Assembly: GCA_934149005.1 (NCBI GenBank) | Contig: CAKPDN010000001.1 | Span: 186,001-250,000 of the forward strand | Length of the DNA stretch: 64,000 nucleotides | Source of the DNA: an uncultured Clostridia bacterium | Lineage (GTDB): Bacteria; Bacillota; Clostridia; TANB77; CAG-508 | Direction of reading: 5' to 3' | Part shown: one piece after another, positions 36,214 through 46,439 of the stretch | Layout: each line of letters opens with the position of its first letter | How positions within the stretch are numbered: position 1 is the first letter of the stretch | Position numbers and translations under genes: made by a program | Notes under the pieces: model-generated | The model's database searches: none | The model's input: only the letters and a program-made list of their open reading frames with translations | Told to the model about the DNA's origin: nothing

Positions 36214-37632
36214 TTATCCCTCACTTTTCTTCATTTTTTTCTTTACCATATTTACTATTATGTTGATTGAATTTTTATTTAAAAAATATCCATATATAAT
36301 TGCAATAAAGATAGACACTATGTTTAAATATTTATTATTAACATAGTATAAAGTAAGTATTAAATACATAATAATTAAAGTTTCTAAAACAATTTTATTA
36401 TCTATAATAATTTTAAAATATTTTTTATTAATATCAACAATTCTGTATACACTCATTATTATAAATGAAATTAATGTTGAAATAACCGCTGCATATAACC
36501 CTAAAAAATTTATTAAAGATAAATGAACTACTATATTTATAATAGCAGAGATAACTGATGTATTCGCTATCGCTTTTGTATTTTTTTTACCAATATATAT
36601 AACACTTATTAAACCAACAACAACATTAAAAAATGAAGCTAATATTGAAACTGGAACCAATACGTATCCTGAATCAAATTTTTTATTTATCATTATCGGA
36701 TAAACAATTGGCATTACAGCAATGATACCAATTGCCATTGCAATAAAAAGTTTAATTATAACATTAAAAGTTTTGTTAAAATACGTACTTATATCTTCAT
36801 CATCAATAGCCGTCGAAATTGATTCTGTCCAACTTATATTAAAAACATTATATAAAGTTATATAAACCGATGAAAATTTTAATGAAGCTGCTAAAATACC
36901 ATTTTTTTCAACTCCAAGTATTGCTGTAACAATTAATCTATCAGAAGCGTTAAATACCCACCACGAAATAGCGTTAGGAATCAATGGTATAGAATATTTA
37001 AGAAGTTTTTTTGTAATTTTCTTTTTATTATTTTTTATTGATATATATTTGTATAATCTCAATGAAATAAATAAGTAAATTACAGTAATCATTTGTCCAA
37101 GCATTGTTCCAAGTAGCATTCCTTTAGCACCAAGTTTTATTCCAACAATAAATAAAATATTAAATAAAATTGTGCATAAAGCACTTATAAAACTCGCAAA
37201 AGCATATTTTTTACTATTTCCAAGTCCTCTCGTAATTTGCAAAAATAAAGAAGAAAAAATATAAGCAATAACATTTGTTGCCAAAAAATATTTATATACA
37301 TTTTTAAATGCAGGTGCAATTATTACAAAAAGCATCAAAAATATTATACTTTGTACTATAACAGTAAATATTGCACTAGATATAATATCTTTACTCTCTT
37401 GTTCTTTATTTCTAACTTCTAATAATTCTCTAAAAACAGCTTGTTCAATTTGTAGAGTAATAACTGGCAAACATAATGATACTAATGTATTTAGCAAATC
37501 AACAGTTCCATATTCTGCAGTTGTTAATATTCCTGTGTATAAAGGTAATAATAAAAATGTTATTAATTGTGTGCATATCTTTCCAATAGTAATTATAATT
37601 GTATTTTTAAACAAACTCTTTTCTCGATTCAT
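36214..37632 (-). CDS. Wzx-type polysaccharide flippase (distal block)
   Basis: About 472 residues with 12 to 14 helices. The N-terminus FKNTIIITIGKICTQL and YGTVDLLNTLV are typical of MOP-superfamily flippases. The ATG is preferred, with GGAG 12 nt upstream; a GTG three codons earlier is the alternative. It lies within a few bases of both neighbours, showing tight coupling. It is the second flippase in the region. Confidence 0.9.
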   Translation of the reverse strand: MNREKSLFKNTIIITIGKICTQLITFLLLPLYTGILTTAEYGTVDLLNTLVSLCLPVITLQIEQAVFRELLEVRNKEQESKDIISSAIFTVIVQSIIFLMLFVIIAPAFKNVYKYFLATNVIAYIFSSLFLQITRGLGNSKKYAFASFISALCTILFNILFIVGIKLGAKGMLLGTMLGQMITVIYLFISLRLYKYISIKNNKKKITKKLLKYSIPLIPNAISWWVFNASDRLIVTAILGVEKNGILAASLKFSSVYITLYNVFNISWTESISTAIDDEDISTYFNKTFNVIIKLFIAMAIGIIAVMPIVYPIMINKKFDSGYVLVPVSILASFFNVVVGLISVIYIGKKNTKAIANTSVISAIINIVVHLSLINFLGLYAAVISTLISFIIMSVYRIVDINKKYFKIIIDNKIVLETLIIMYLILTLYYVNNKYLNIVSIFIAIIYGYFLNKNSINIIVNMVKKKMKKSEG

Positions 37633-37641
37633 AATTAACAC

Positions 37642-38754
37642 TTACTCCACTTCTAATTGTTCAAGGAGCCATTTTTTCGAATCTTCTCTTAAACAATTCA
37701 ATTTGTTATTTACGCATTCATAATCAATTCTTTTCCTAATATCTTTTTCTTTAAATTCTTCCAATGATTCTATAGTTCTATCTTCCAATCCTAATCTACT
37801 TAACAATGTTGATACCCTACTACTATTATCCTTGGGCGATAATACCCAAAAATTCTTTTTAAATATAATTGAAAAGACTACTGCATGAAAAGAGGTAGCA
37901 ACTATAATTTCTGAATAATATAAGTAATTTAAAAAGTCATTTGGGTCCGAACAAAATAAATTCCTCTTTACATTTTTCAAGCCAATATCTTTCTTTTTAA
38001 AATTTATAATATTTAAGTTTAATTTTTCGGAAGCATAGTTAACTATATCATTAAAACTATTTATATTATTTGGTGTATACACAAAAATATATTTCTCATC
38101 AACTGATTTATATGGTTTTATATATTCCATCCATTCATCATATTGAAGTAATAATGTTGGATCAATAACATTTTTAATATTCTTATTTAAAATACCACCT
38201 ACAATATCACATCCATCTGACTCTCTCACTGATATACTATCAAAGTTTTGCAATAATTTTTTGTATAATTCCCTATTATCATTCATTTTATTTTTTCCTA
38301 AACTTGCTGCATATGCAATTTTTTTTGCTTTAGTTTTAAAATTCAAATAATAAATTTCATCAATTCCACCAGTCAATTCATTATTCCATATTTGATCACT
38401 ACCAGAAATAATATAATTATAAGATTGAGTTATTTTTTCTATATCTTTAACATTTTTGCATATCTTTGTACAATCAAAATATTGTGAAATGTATTTACCA
38501 TATATTTTTCTTCTATGTAAGTTTTTATTCATAAATATAATTGATGATAAAAATGACTTTATTATTGTATACAATGATGTGTTATCAATTCGAAATAAAG
38601 AATAATCATAATCAATTTTTTTATTAGCATAATTAATAATTTTCACTTTTGAATTTTCATCATATTTTTCAATAAATTTTTTTAACGCTAAGCATTGCAG
38701 TGAAGCACCATAATTATGTGCTCTATGAAACGTTAATATTCCTATTTTTTTCAA
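37642..38754 (-). CDS. Polysaccharide pyruvyl transferase family protein
   Basis: The 370-residue protein has ILTFHRAHNYGASLQ at the N-terminus, ISGSDQIWN in the middle and ATSFHAVVFSI near the end, the marks of PF04230. It would add a pyruvate ketal, and so negative charge, to a sugar in the repeat unit. The start is TTG with GGGGG 9 nt upstream. It adjoins the flippase and, one gene on, the FrhB-like protein, a recurring association. Confidence 0.92.
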   Translation of the reverse strand: MKKIGILTFHRAHNYGASLQCLALKKFIEKYDENSKVKIINYANKKIDYDYSLFRIDNTSLYTIIKSFLSSIIFMNKNLHRRKIYGKYISQYFDCTKICKNVKDIEKITQSYNYIISGSDQIWNNELTGGIDEIYYLNFKTKAKKIAYAASLGKNKMNDNRELYKKLLQNFDSISVRESDGCDIVGGILNKNIKNVIDPTLLLQYDEWMEYIKPYKSVDEKYIFVYTPNNINSFNDIVNYASEKLNLNIINFKKKDIGLKNVKRNLFCSDPNDFLNYLYYSEIIVATSFHAVVFSIIFKKNFWVLSPKDNSSRVSTLLSRLGLEDRTIESLEEFKEKDIRKRIDYECVNNKLNCLREDSKKWLLEQLEVE

Positions 38755-38756
38755 TA

Positions 38757-39707
38757 TTATTTCCCCCTTTTTAATCTAAATATCAAATAACTAATATATC
38801 TAAAATTTAATCTAATAAAAACATAAATAATCCAATCAATTGAATGCTTATTAATATCTTCAAAATTAATTTTTAAAAATTCCTCATTATTTCTTATTTG
38901 ATAAAATATTTTCTTAAAATTTTTGAATTCTTTACAATAACTATTTAAAAGACTTATTTTTATAAATCTTATTAAATAAAAACTTTTAGATTTTTCATCA
39001 TCATAACATTCCTTAATCGTATTATATACAATTAATAATTGATTCCAAATATCTGGTAAATCTTTTCTTGATAAACTTTCTTGTTCAATGCGATTTATAT
39101 AATGACATTCATCGACTAATTTAACTGTTTTACTAATAGTCCTCAAATATTTTAATACAAAATCAAAATCTTCACCAAATGATATTTTTTCATTGAATCT
39201 AATATTATTATTTTTTATGTATTCAAGTTTAAATAATTTTAAATATGGTACAGAAAATATATTAGCAATTTCTTTTCTCATTAAATATTTCAACATTTGA
39301 TTTTTATTGCATTCTTCGTTAAATATATGAAATTCACTAAAAAAACCATTTTCATCTTTTTTAAATCCTTCAACAACTAAATCACATTCATATTCAGTTA
39401 ATGATTTTAGATAATCTTCTTCAATATAATCATCAGCATCGATAAAAACAATATAATCATATTTAGCCTTTTCAATCCCTAAATTTCTCGCTGAAGATAC
39501 TCCACCATTCTCTTTACTAAAATATTTAAACCTTTTATCTTTACTATAAAATTCTTCACATATTTTAGCTGAATTGTCAGTTGACCCATCATCTATAATC
39601 AAAACTTCATAAAATCCATATGACTGTAATAAAATACTATTTAAGCACTTGTATATATATTTTTCTTTATTATACAATGGTATAATAATTGTAATATTTT
39701 TATTCAT
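38757..39707 (-). CDS. Family 2 glycosyltransferase
   Basis: A 316-residue GT-A enzyme with IIIPLYNKEKYIYKC, IDDGSTDNSA and IDADDY. GAGGAG precedes the ATG. The pyruvyl transferase starts 2 nt after its stop codon. Confidence 0.93.
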   Translation of the reverse strand: MNKNITIIIPLYNKEKYIYKCLNSILLQSYGFYEVLIIDDGSTDNSAKICEEFYSKDKRFKYFSKENGGVSSARNLGIEKAKYDYIVFIDADDYIEEDYLKSLTEYECDLVVEGFKKDENGFFSEFHIFNEECNKNQMLKYLMRKEIANIFSVPYLKLFKLEYIKNNNIRFNEKISFGEDFDFVLKYLRTISKTVKLVDECHYINRIEQESLSRKDLPDIWNQLLIVYNTIKECYDDEKSKSFYLIRFIKISLLNSYCKEFKNFKKIFYQIRNNEEFLKINFEDINKHSIDWIIYVFIRLNFRYISYLIFRLKRGK

Positions 39708-39748
39708 AAACAGTTTACTCCTCGCTTTTTTAATTCCTAATTTGTCAT

Positions 39749-40846
39749 TTATTTTCCGATAAACCTATTTGCTTCGAAAATAGGTACTCCCAAATAATCA
39801 AATCCTTTTCCAAACAAAACAAATTGAGATAAAAAAACTAATAATGCAAAGCATACTATTGAGCCAAATATCATTATAATATCTTTATAATTTTTTTCAG
39901 TTTTATCAAAAATTTTAGATATATATATATAATTCACAAATAACATGTTTCTGAAAAATCTAAAAAAAGTCGGCTCGTAATAATACAAAGGCATAAAAAT
40001 CAAAAGAATTTTATTAAATTGTTTTAGTTTAGAATATTCATTTTTTTCTTTTATATCTTCTTCAATCTTCAAATATTTCATTAGTTTTGAATTGATATCA
40101 AATTCTTTTAAAAATAAATATGTAAAAATTAATTGTAAACTCCACCAGCAAATACTTTGATATAATGGTATTTTTAATGTAGAAAAATAAAAATTAACTT
40201 TTGCTGCTGGTACAAATATCATTGCTATTTTAGGTATAAAAGGAATTGCAATAAATGCTCCTATAAGAAAAAACACTATAGTTTTATTTAATTTTTCATA
40301 ATCCAACTTCATCAACGGAAGTATTAAAAAATACAAATAATATGATGAATGAACTTGTGCTGCTAAAAAAGTAAATATGCAAAATTTAATACTTGATTTT
40401 TTTTCATTTTTTAATAATGGAAAAATCCCTAATAAAAAAATAATTAAAGCACAAAAATTTCTCTTTTGTATAATAGAATCAGCTAAAGGAAATATATATA
40501 TTAAACTTGTAACAGCACATATATTTTTTGAATTTTTTTTAATAATACCAAACAAAATTATCAATAATACTGTCGACATAACTAGATTAAATGTTGCAAA
40601 ATCGTATCCATTTTTAACAAACGGATAGCAAAACAATTTATATAACCATGAATCATCAAATACTTTAAATGAAAGTGAACTATAAAATATATTGTTATGC
40701 GTAGTCCAATCAACGCCACCATTACTTCCAGCCATTAGAATCCACATCCATAAAATTTGAATACTCCACAGTATTTTAGACTTTTTGAAAACAAAACCTG
40801 CAATAATCAAAAGAGTTGTAAATAACAAACTAACTTGCCATGTCAT
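39749..40846 (-). CDS. EpsG-family polysaccharide polymerase (Wzy-like)
   Basis: The 365-residue polytopic protein has SNGGVDWTTHNNIFY, QKRNFCALIIF and a central AAQVHSSYYLYF region. These match EpsG-type proteins, which polymerise repeat units outside the membrane. About ten helices are predicted. It is the only clear polymerase in the polysaccharide region and belongs to the distal block. Confidence 0.88.
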   Translation of the reverse strand: MTWQVSLLFTTLLIIAGFVFKKSKILWSIQILWMWILMAGSNGGVDWTTHNNIFYSSLSFKVFDDSWLYKLFCYPFVKNGYDFATFNLVMSTVLLIILFGIIKKNSKNICAVTSLIYIFPLADSIIQKRNFCALIIFLLGIFPLLKNEKKSSIKFCIFTFLAAQVHSSYYLYFLILPLMKLDYEKLNKTIVFFLIGAFIAIPFIPKIAMIFVPAAKVNFYFSTLKIPLYQSICWWSLQLIFTYLFLKEFDINSKLMKYLKIEEDIKEKNEYSKLKQFNKILLIFMPLYYYEPTFFRFFRNMLFVNYIYISKIFDKTEKNYKDIIMIFGSIVCFALLVFLSQFVLFGKGFDYLGVPIFEANRFIGK

Positions 40847-40848
40847 AT

Positions 40849-41817
40849 TTATTTTCCCTCCATTTTTATTTTAATTTTATTTTTTAAATTTTTAAATCTA
40901 ATTTTAAAATAGTGCAAATTAAAATGTTTTGTTTTAATTTTTTTAAAATCATCTACACTATTTATTTTAGTATTAATTGATTCGAAAGAATTAGGAATAA
41001 TTTTATATCTATTAAAATCATTAACATTTATTTTCATTTTTCTTTTTTGTAAATGAATATATATATAATCTTTTACCATTAATTTATTATTTTCCAATTT
41101 ATATCTTTTTAAATTTCCATTATCATAAACAAAAAAATTCTTTGTACATTTTTCAGTAAAATATCTTTTTAAATTATTGTCATATTTTGTCAATTTAAAA
41201 TTTGAACTTTTAACATAAATATCCGCAAAATTATTAATATTATATATTTTTTTATTTTTTTGTGCAAAAATATTGTTTATTGAATCGCCAAAATCTTCTC
41301 CGTATTCCTCATCAAATTTCATACTTTTTGGTGATGTTAAAACCTTTTTATACCTTTCATTATCTAAAAACAACTCCCTTAATTCTTTCGTATTTTTAAA
41401 AATTGTAAAATGTCCTAAAGTACCTATTTTATCAAACTCTTTTAATTTTTCTAGTTTCAAACATTTCTGTATATTTCCAAAAATTAAATCAATATCACAA
41501 TATCCCCAATACTCATAGTTTTTAATATAGTCTTCAAAAATATATCCATATGTGGGCTTAAAATCACATAGTTTATATGGGCTTTCGAGTGATATTTCTA
41601 TATTCAAAAATTTATTTTTAACCATTTCTTTAAATTTATCAAATTCAGTATAAACTACCTTAACATTGGTTGGATAAAAAAAATTTCTCTTATCATCCGT
41701 AATAATTAACCAATTATATTCAGCATTCATTTCACAAGATTTTAGAAAAAAAGGAAAATAATTATTAAATGTTCCAAAATACGGAATTATAAATAATATC
41801 TTTCTCAAATTTTTCAC
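40849..41817 (-). CDS. DUF6625-like glycosyltransferase
   Basis: The 322-residue protein begins KILFIIPYFGTFNNYFPFFLKSC and carries CDFKPTYGYIF and WGYCDIDLIFG, as in DUF6625 proteins of capsule loci, which are thought to be glycosyltransferases. The start is a GTG (GGAAG upstream), its stop 2 nt from the next gene. The C-terminal ~80 residues are very Lys/Asn-rich. Confidence 0.8.
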   Translation of the reverse strand: MKNLRKILFIIPYFGTFNNYFPFFLKSCEMNAEYNWLIITDDKRNFFYPTNVKVVYTEFDKFKEMVKNKFLNIEISLESPYKLCDFKPTYGYIFEDYIKNYEYWGYCDIDLIFGNIQKCLKLEKLKEFDKIGTLGHFTIFKNTKELRELFLDNERYKKVLTSPKSMKFDEEYGEDFGDSINNIFAQKNKKIYNINNFADIYVKSSNFKLTKYDNNLKRYFTEKCTKNFFVYDNGNLKRYKLENNKLMVKDYIYIHLQKRKMKINVNDFNRYKIIPNSFESINTKINSVDDFKKIKTKHFNLHYFKIRFKNLKNKIKIKMEGK

Positions 41818-42762
41818 CTACTTCCATTTCAAATATTTTTTTAAAATTTTACCACACATTGTGTAACCAAAAATATTATATAATTTTTTGATTTTTTTTA
41901 CTTTATGAGAAATATCATAACTTAAAATCCATGATAAATTTTTTGCCTTTTTTATAATTTCTTTATCTTTCAATACAAATGCATATGAATATAAAATTAA
42001 ATATTCAAATGCAAAATAATTTAAAACATATTGATTTTTAGTTTTTGTTCCTTCATATATTTGGTTATAAATATCTATTAAATGTTTTTTGCTTACGCTT
42101 TTACTTATAGAATTATTTCTCTGCCTATAAGCATAAACAACATTAGGATAAACATTTATTTTTTTTGCTTTATCCAGTAACATTCCGCACCATTCCATAT
42201 CTTCTGAAAGCACTCCTTCAGGGAACAGCATTTCGTTATCTTTAAAAATTGAAGCTTTAATTATTTTGTCCCAAGCACATGCCTTATAAATATTGTTTTC
42301 AATAATATATTTCATTTTTTCATTATGATTTAAATTATTAAAATTATTAGTAAGCTTGAATCTAGCTTTTATTTTACTATTTTCGTCAAAATATTTAAAT
42401 GAATTAAAAATAATTACGTCTTCATTATTCATAATTGCATTTATATTTACTAAAAAATCATTTTCGATCCAAAAATCATCACTATCTAGAAAAATAAGAT
42501 AATCTCCTGATGCAACTTTTATTCCTTCATTACGTGCTGATGATAATCCACCATTTGATTTGTGTATTATTTTTATATTGTCATTTTTTTTAGCAATATT
42601 ATCACAAATATCGCCTGTTTGATCTGTAGAACCATCATCAACAATTATAATTTCATAATTATTATATTTTTGTTGTGTAACTGAATTTATACATCTTTCT
42701 AAGTAATTTTCAACATTATAGGCTGGAACAATAATACTGTATTTATAATTCTCTTTATTCAT
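41818..42762 (-). CDS. Family 2 glycosyltransferase
   Basis: A 314-residue GT-A enzyme with SIIVPAYNVENYLERC, VDDGSTDQTG and LDSDDF. It overlaps the acyltransferase gene by 8 nt, and AGGAG lies within that gene's end, showing translational coupling. Confidence 0.93.
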   Translation of the reverse strand: MNKENYKYSIIVPAYNVENYLERCINSVTQQKYNNYEIIIVDDGSTDQTGDICDNIAKKNDNIKIIHKSNGGLSSARNEGIKVASGDYLIFLDSDDFWIENDFLVNINAIMNNEDVIIFNSFKYFDENSKIKARFKLTNNFNNLNHNEKMKYIIENNIYKACAWDKIIKASIFKDNEMLFPEGVLSEDMEWCGMLLDKAKKINVYPNVVYAYRQRNNSISKSVSKKHLIDIYNQIYEGTKTKNQYVLNYFAFEYLILYSYAFVLKDKEIIKKAKNLSWILSYDISHKVKKIKKLYNIFGYTMCGKILKKYLKWK

Positions 42763-43288
42763 ACAATTTTTCTCCTATTTCTCTCTTTGTATATATTAAT
42801 TTATTTCCACAAACATTTTTATTAACAACTGTTCCTGCAGCAATAACCGTATTATCTTCTATTGTAACTCCCTTTAGTATAATACAGTTTGCACCTATCC
42901 AAACATTATTTCCAATTTTAATATCATCTCTTACAAAATTATTCATATTGTTCCTATAATCATGATCATGATCAAATAACATTACATTTTGCCCAAACAT
43001 AACATTATTTCCTATCTCAATATTCTTTTGGCAATTTATCGAACATCCGTCATTTAAAAAAACATTTTCTCCTATATTTACAAGTCCATTATTATAAATC
43101 CTAAATGATACATTATTTCTTGCTCTAAAATTTTTGCCCAAAATAAGTTTTGAACCCTTTTTTATAGCAATTTTGAATGAATAATTCATCTTTGGTTTTC
43201 CATTAAACTTAATTCTTTTTATGTATAATACTTTTAAAAAATATATCTTTATAAATCCCAAAAATAAACTTATATATTCATAAAACAT
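42755..43288 (-). CDS. Hexapeptide-repeat O-acyltransferase
   Basis: The 177-residue protein has left-handed beta-helix repeats (GENVFLNDGCSI, IGNNVMFGQNVML, IGNNVWIGANCII) and the conserved His region MLFDHDHDYR, as in maltose/galactoside O-acetyltransferase relatives. It probably acetylates a sugar of the repeat unit using acetyl-CoA. It lies between a GT1 and a GT2 gene in the distal block. Confidence 0.9.
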   Translation of the reverse strand: MFYEYISLFLGFIKIYFLKVLYIKRIKFNGKPKMNYSFKIAIKKGSKLILGKNFRARNNVSFRIYNNGLVNIGENVFLNDGCSINCQKNIEIGNNVMFGQNVMLFDHDHDYRNNMNNFVRDDIKIGNNVWIGANCIILKGVTIEDNTVIAAGTVVNKNVCGNKLIYTKREIGEKLYE

Positions 43289-43295
43289 ACTTAAA

Positions 43296-44417
43296 TCACT
43301 CCCTCAAAAAAATACAATATTTATTTTCTAATTTTTTTGATTCAAAAATTATATCAAAATTATTATCTGCTATTATATTTTTTACATCTTTTCTTTCATA
43401 TTTAGAATGTTTTGTTATAATGTCATTTGCCCATTCTTCTACACTTTGATTTAGTGATAAAAACTCAGTAGTATCCAACACCTTTGTTTCTTTTGTCATA
43501 TCATCAGAAAGCACACATAATAATCCTGTTGCTTGTGCTTCAACTCCAACAACTGGCAGTCCTTCATACAATGATGGTAAGCAAAATACATCAAATGCTT
43601 GATATAATTCATTTATATCATTTCTTTGCCCTAAAAATTTAACACTATCTTCTATTCCTAATATTTTAACTTTTTCTTTCATTTCTTCCATTAAAGGACC
43701 TTGTCCTGCAAGTAATAAAATAGAATTTTCTTTTTGTTTATGTACTTCATTAAATATATCAATTAAAAATCTATGATTTTTTTGTTCAACAAATCTACCA
43801 ACATGTCCAATTACTAAAGTACTATCTTCTATGTTTAATTCTTTTCTTTTTTCTTTTCTTTTCTCTTCATCATATTTAAATTTATCTAAATCAATTGCAT
43901 TGTTTAAAAGATAAACATTACCATTATCATATTCTTTGTTTCCGAACAACCATCTGCCAGCAAGTTCTGAACAACACATATAATCTGTTGCAAATACTTT
44001 GCTAAATGGTCTTAATATTTGCTTCAATAAATTCTTCTTTTTTTCTTTTTTATTTGTCGTGCTATGACTATGTGCAATTCTTACTGGAACTCCAGCACAC
44101 TTTGCAGCAAACAAACTAAAAACTGATAATGTATTAATATGTGAGTGAACTATTTTGTATCCACCAGATTTTAATACTTCTTTTAGTTTTTTATGATACT
44201 TAAAAACTTTTTGATATGGTGGTATTAAAATAACTTTACCACCCATTTTTTCTATTTCTTCATATGGAATATTTGTAGAATCTTCATCACATATAAAATC
44301 AAACTGAATTTTAGTTCTATCAATATGTCTATAATAATTCATTACGACAGATTCCACTCCACCACCAAGCCATTTTCCTATAATTTGTGCCACTCTTATC
44401 GGCTCATTTTTTTTCAC
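43296..44417 (-). CDS. Family 1 glycosyltransferase (EpsF-like, GT-B)
   Basis: A GT-B enzyme of about 373 residues with RVAQIIGKWLGGGVESVVM at the N-terminus, VIGHVGRFVEQKNH, and the C-terminal donor site FCLPSLYEGLPVVGVEAQA (EX7E). AAGGAG lies upstream; the GTG chosen is 11 nt from GGAG, while another GTG three codons earlier is only 2 nt away, which is too close. A terminator-like hairpin sits immediately before the ribosome binding site. This gene opens the long tail of the distal block. Confidence 0.9.
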   Translation of the reverse strand: MKKNEPIRVAQIIGKWLGGGVESVVMNYYRHIDRTKIQFDFICDEDSTNIPYEEIEKMGGKVILIPPYQKVFKYHKKLKEVLKSGGYKIVHSHINTLSVFSLFAAKCAGVPVRIAHSHSTTNKKEKKKNLLKQILRPFSKVFATDYMCCSELAGRWLFGNKEYDNGNVYLLNNAIDLDKFKYDEEKRKEKRKELNIEDSTLVIGHVGRFVEQKNHRFLIDIFNEVHKQKENSILLLAGQGPLMEEMKEKVKILGIEDSVKFLGQRNDINELYQAFDVFCLPSLYEGLPVVGVEAQATGLLCVLSDDMTKETKVLDTTEFLSLNQSVEEWANDIITKHSKYERKDVKNIIADNNFDIIFESKKLENKYCIFLRE

Positions 44418-44434
44418 AAAATTCACTTCTCCTT

Positions 44435-44465
44435 AAAAAATCATTGCACTATACAATGCAATGAT
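44435..44465 (-). terminator. Leader terminator/attenuator before the GT1 gene
   Basis: On the minus strand ATCATTGCA and TGCAATGAT form a perfect 9-bp stem with an 8-nt loop, followed by TTTTTT and then directly by AAGGAG of the GT1 gene. It could stop reading from the sugar transferase side, or act as an attenuator controlling the distal block. Confidence 0.6.
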
Positions 44466-44970
44466 AAATACTCAAACTAACTACTATTGTATAATATATA
44501 CTATATTTTTAAATCAATCTGTTTTGTCTTTCAAATATAATGTTCATCTGAAAGAAACTCGAAAATATTATACACTAAAAGAACCAAAGATTCAACTTTT
44601 TCAGCCATTTTTTTGCTCAATTTTGCATAGTAAATTCTGCCAAAAATTATGTTTACGAAAATTTCATTATATTTCAATAGTTTAGAGTCTTTATTGTTTT
44701 ATTTTTAGAGTCCTTTGTTTTTATATTAGTCAATATTCACCACCTACTTTTTATTCACCTTATCCAGTTTTTGTAGTCATCAATTTATACAGTTTTGTAT
44801 TAGTTGGGGATTTATTTATAATTAGAGTAATTAAATTAAGCTCAACACTCATAATATTATTTCTTCCATAAGTTACTACAATTTTTGCAATTGTAAATCT
44901 AATAAATAACTTCAAAGCATGTTCTGGCTTTTTACCTATGTAAGCGATTATCCCTCATTATAGTTTAATA
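44466..44970. other. 505-nt intergenic stretch, probable leader
   Basis: No intact gene is seen. On the minus strand a short open piece reads IGKKPEHALKLFIRFTIAKIVVTYG, then breaks down into stops; I cannot assign it. TATATTATACA-type AT-rich promoter candidates occur near the hairpin end. The stretch is long for this compact locus and may hold a regulated leader or a decayed gene. Confidence 0.4.
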
Positions 44971-45681
44971 CTACTTTGCACCCGTTTTAAATAACACTGC
45001 TACTATTGTTAAGAATACACACTTAATATCTAAAATTAAATTGCAATTTTTACAATAATAGTATTCTAATTCTAATCTTTTTTCATAAGTTGTAGTGCTT
45101 CTACCATTAGCAGCCCACCAGCCACTAATGCCTGGTCTTATGCTCTCATATATTTCATGATTTCCGTTATGTGAGTCAAGTTCTCCTTCAACTAATGGTC
45201 TAGGACCAATAATTGTCATATCTCCCTTAATTACATTAATAAATTGTGGTAGTTCATCTAATGATGTTTTTCTTAAAAACTTTCCTACTTTTGTAATTCT
45301 TGGGTCATTATGAAACTTTTGATTTGATTCCCATTCTTTTTTGTAATCTGGATTTTTTAAAAGTTCTTTCAAAACTTCATCTGCATTATGAACCATACTT
45401 CTAAATTTATACATATATATAATTTTACCATTTTTTCCTATTCTTTTTTGTTTATAAAAAATCGAAACTTTGTCTCCTGATGCTATGTAACAAATCTTTG
45501 TTATTGCCATAACTGGAATCATTGCTATAATCCCTAATATTGAGCAAAATATGTCAAATATTCTTTTAATACAAAAATATATTTTTCTATCTACTTTATA
45601 AAGAATGGATGTTTTTATTCTTTCAGTTTCATCTTCAATAGAATAATGATTTTTGTTGGCATCAATTTCTACTGGTATCAT
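44971..45681 (-). CDS. Initiating sugar phosphotransferase (WcaJ/EpsL-like)
   Basis: The 236-residue enzyme has one hydrophobic segment (about residues 37-60) and the bacterial sugar transferase domain: KRIFDIFCSILG, FYKQKRIGKNGK, MYKFRSM, LRKTSLDELPQFINVIKGDM, IIGPRPL and RPGISGWW. It transfers the first sugar phosphate to undecaprenyl phosphate, starting a repeat unit. GGGGGGAG precedes the ATG. It is separated by about 540 nt from the rest of the block. Confidence 0.95.
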   Translation of the reverse strand: MIPVEIDANKNHYSIEDETERIKTSILYKVDRKIYFCIKRIFDIFCSILGIIAMIPVMAITKICYIASGDKVSIFYKQKRIGKNGKIIYMYKFRSMVHNADEVLKELLKNPDYKKEWESNQKFHNDPRITKVGKFLRKTSLDELPQFINVIKGDMTIIGPRPLVEGELDSHNGNHEIYESIRPGISGWWAANGRSTTTYEKRLELEYYYCKNCNLILDIKCVFLTIVAVLFKTGAK

Positions 45682-45828
45682 TATATCTCCCCCCTATGAA
45701 ATAATCTTGCACCATTTTTATTGTCTTTCTTATTAATTATACAATAAACAGTATGTAAATTTCAAGTTTTTTTGTTTTTTACCTGTTTTTTTAAAAAAAG
45801 TTAAAAGTATCCATATCTTATATTAAAT

Positions 45829-46329
45829 CTAAACATTCTTATTTTTTCTACAACTTTTTATTCTTTTTGCATAATATACTCTTTCTAATACAATGGCTAT
45901 TCCAGTAAGTACTCCTAAAGAGTCAATAAATACATCAAATATTCTAGGTGTCCTTCCACCACCAGTAATTCCCTGATGCAATTCATCGCTTATAGCATAC
46001 GTAAAACCTATAATAAATGTAATAATAAGTTTTTTATTCCATTTTAAGTTATATGTATTAAACAATTCCATTATCATAATCCCAGCAATCATATATATAG
46101 TAAAATGTGCCGTTTTCCTTATAAATGGTTGTGATTTTTCTACTATTTTCTCCTTATCTTTTTCATTTATTTTTTTTGTTTTAGGATATATATCAACAAT
46201 TTTTCTCATTACAGTTTTACTAACTGATTTTGATTCTGTACCATTTTGGCTTGAAAACCCAAATATAGTTGTAAATGTGCATAAAGTTAGTATTAAGAAT
46301 ATTATTCTTCGTATGATTTCTTTTTTCAA
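45829..46329 (-). CDS. VanZ-like family membrane protein
   Basis: The 166-residue protein has about four helices and the VanZ motif set: FSSQNGTESKS, RKTAHFTIYM, AISDELHQG and GRTPRIFDVFIDSLG. VanZ relatives can give low-level teicoplanin resistance, but most are of unknown role in the envelope. The start is TTG with GGAGG 7 nt upstream. Confidence 0.9.
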   Translation of the reverse strand: MKKEIIRRIIFLILTLCTFTTIFGFSSQNGTESKSVSKTVMRKIVDIYPKTKKINEKDKEKIVEKSQPFIRKTAHFTIYMIAGIMIMELFNTYNLKWNKKLIITFIIGFTYAISDELHQGITGGGRTPRIFDVFIDSLGVLTGIAIVLERVYYAKRIKSCRKNKNV

Positions 46330-46377
46330 TTTATTTCCTCCTTTTTTTCTATTTATTTTTTATATTAAATAACATAT

Positions 46378-46420
46378 AAAAATACACCTATAATCTTTTA
46401 TATTACCAGGTGTATTTTTT
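46378..46420 (-). terminator. Terminator after the 111-residue protein gene
   Basis: AAAAATACACCT and AGGTGTATTTTT form a perfect 12-bp arm pair around an AT-rich loop. T runs occur on both strands, so it may work both ways. Confidence 0.7.
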
Positions 46421-46439
46421 ATTCTTGTATACATGTTTT

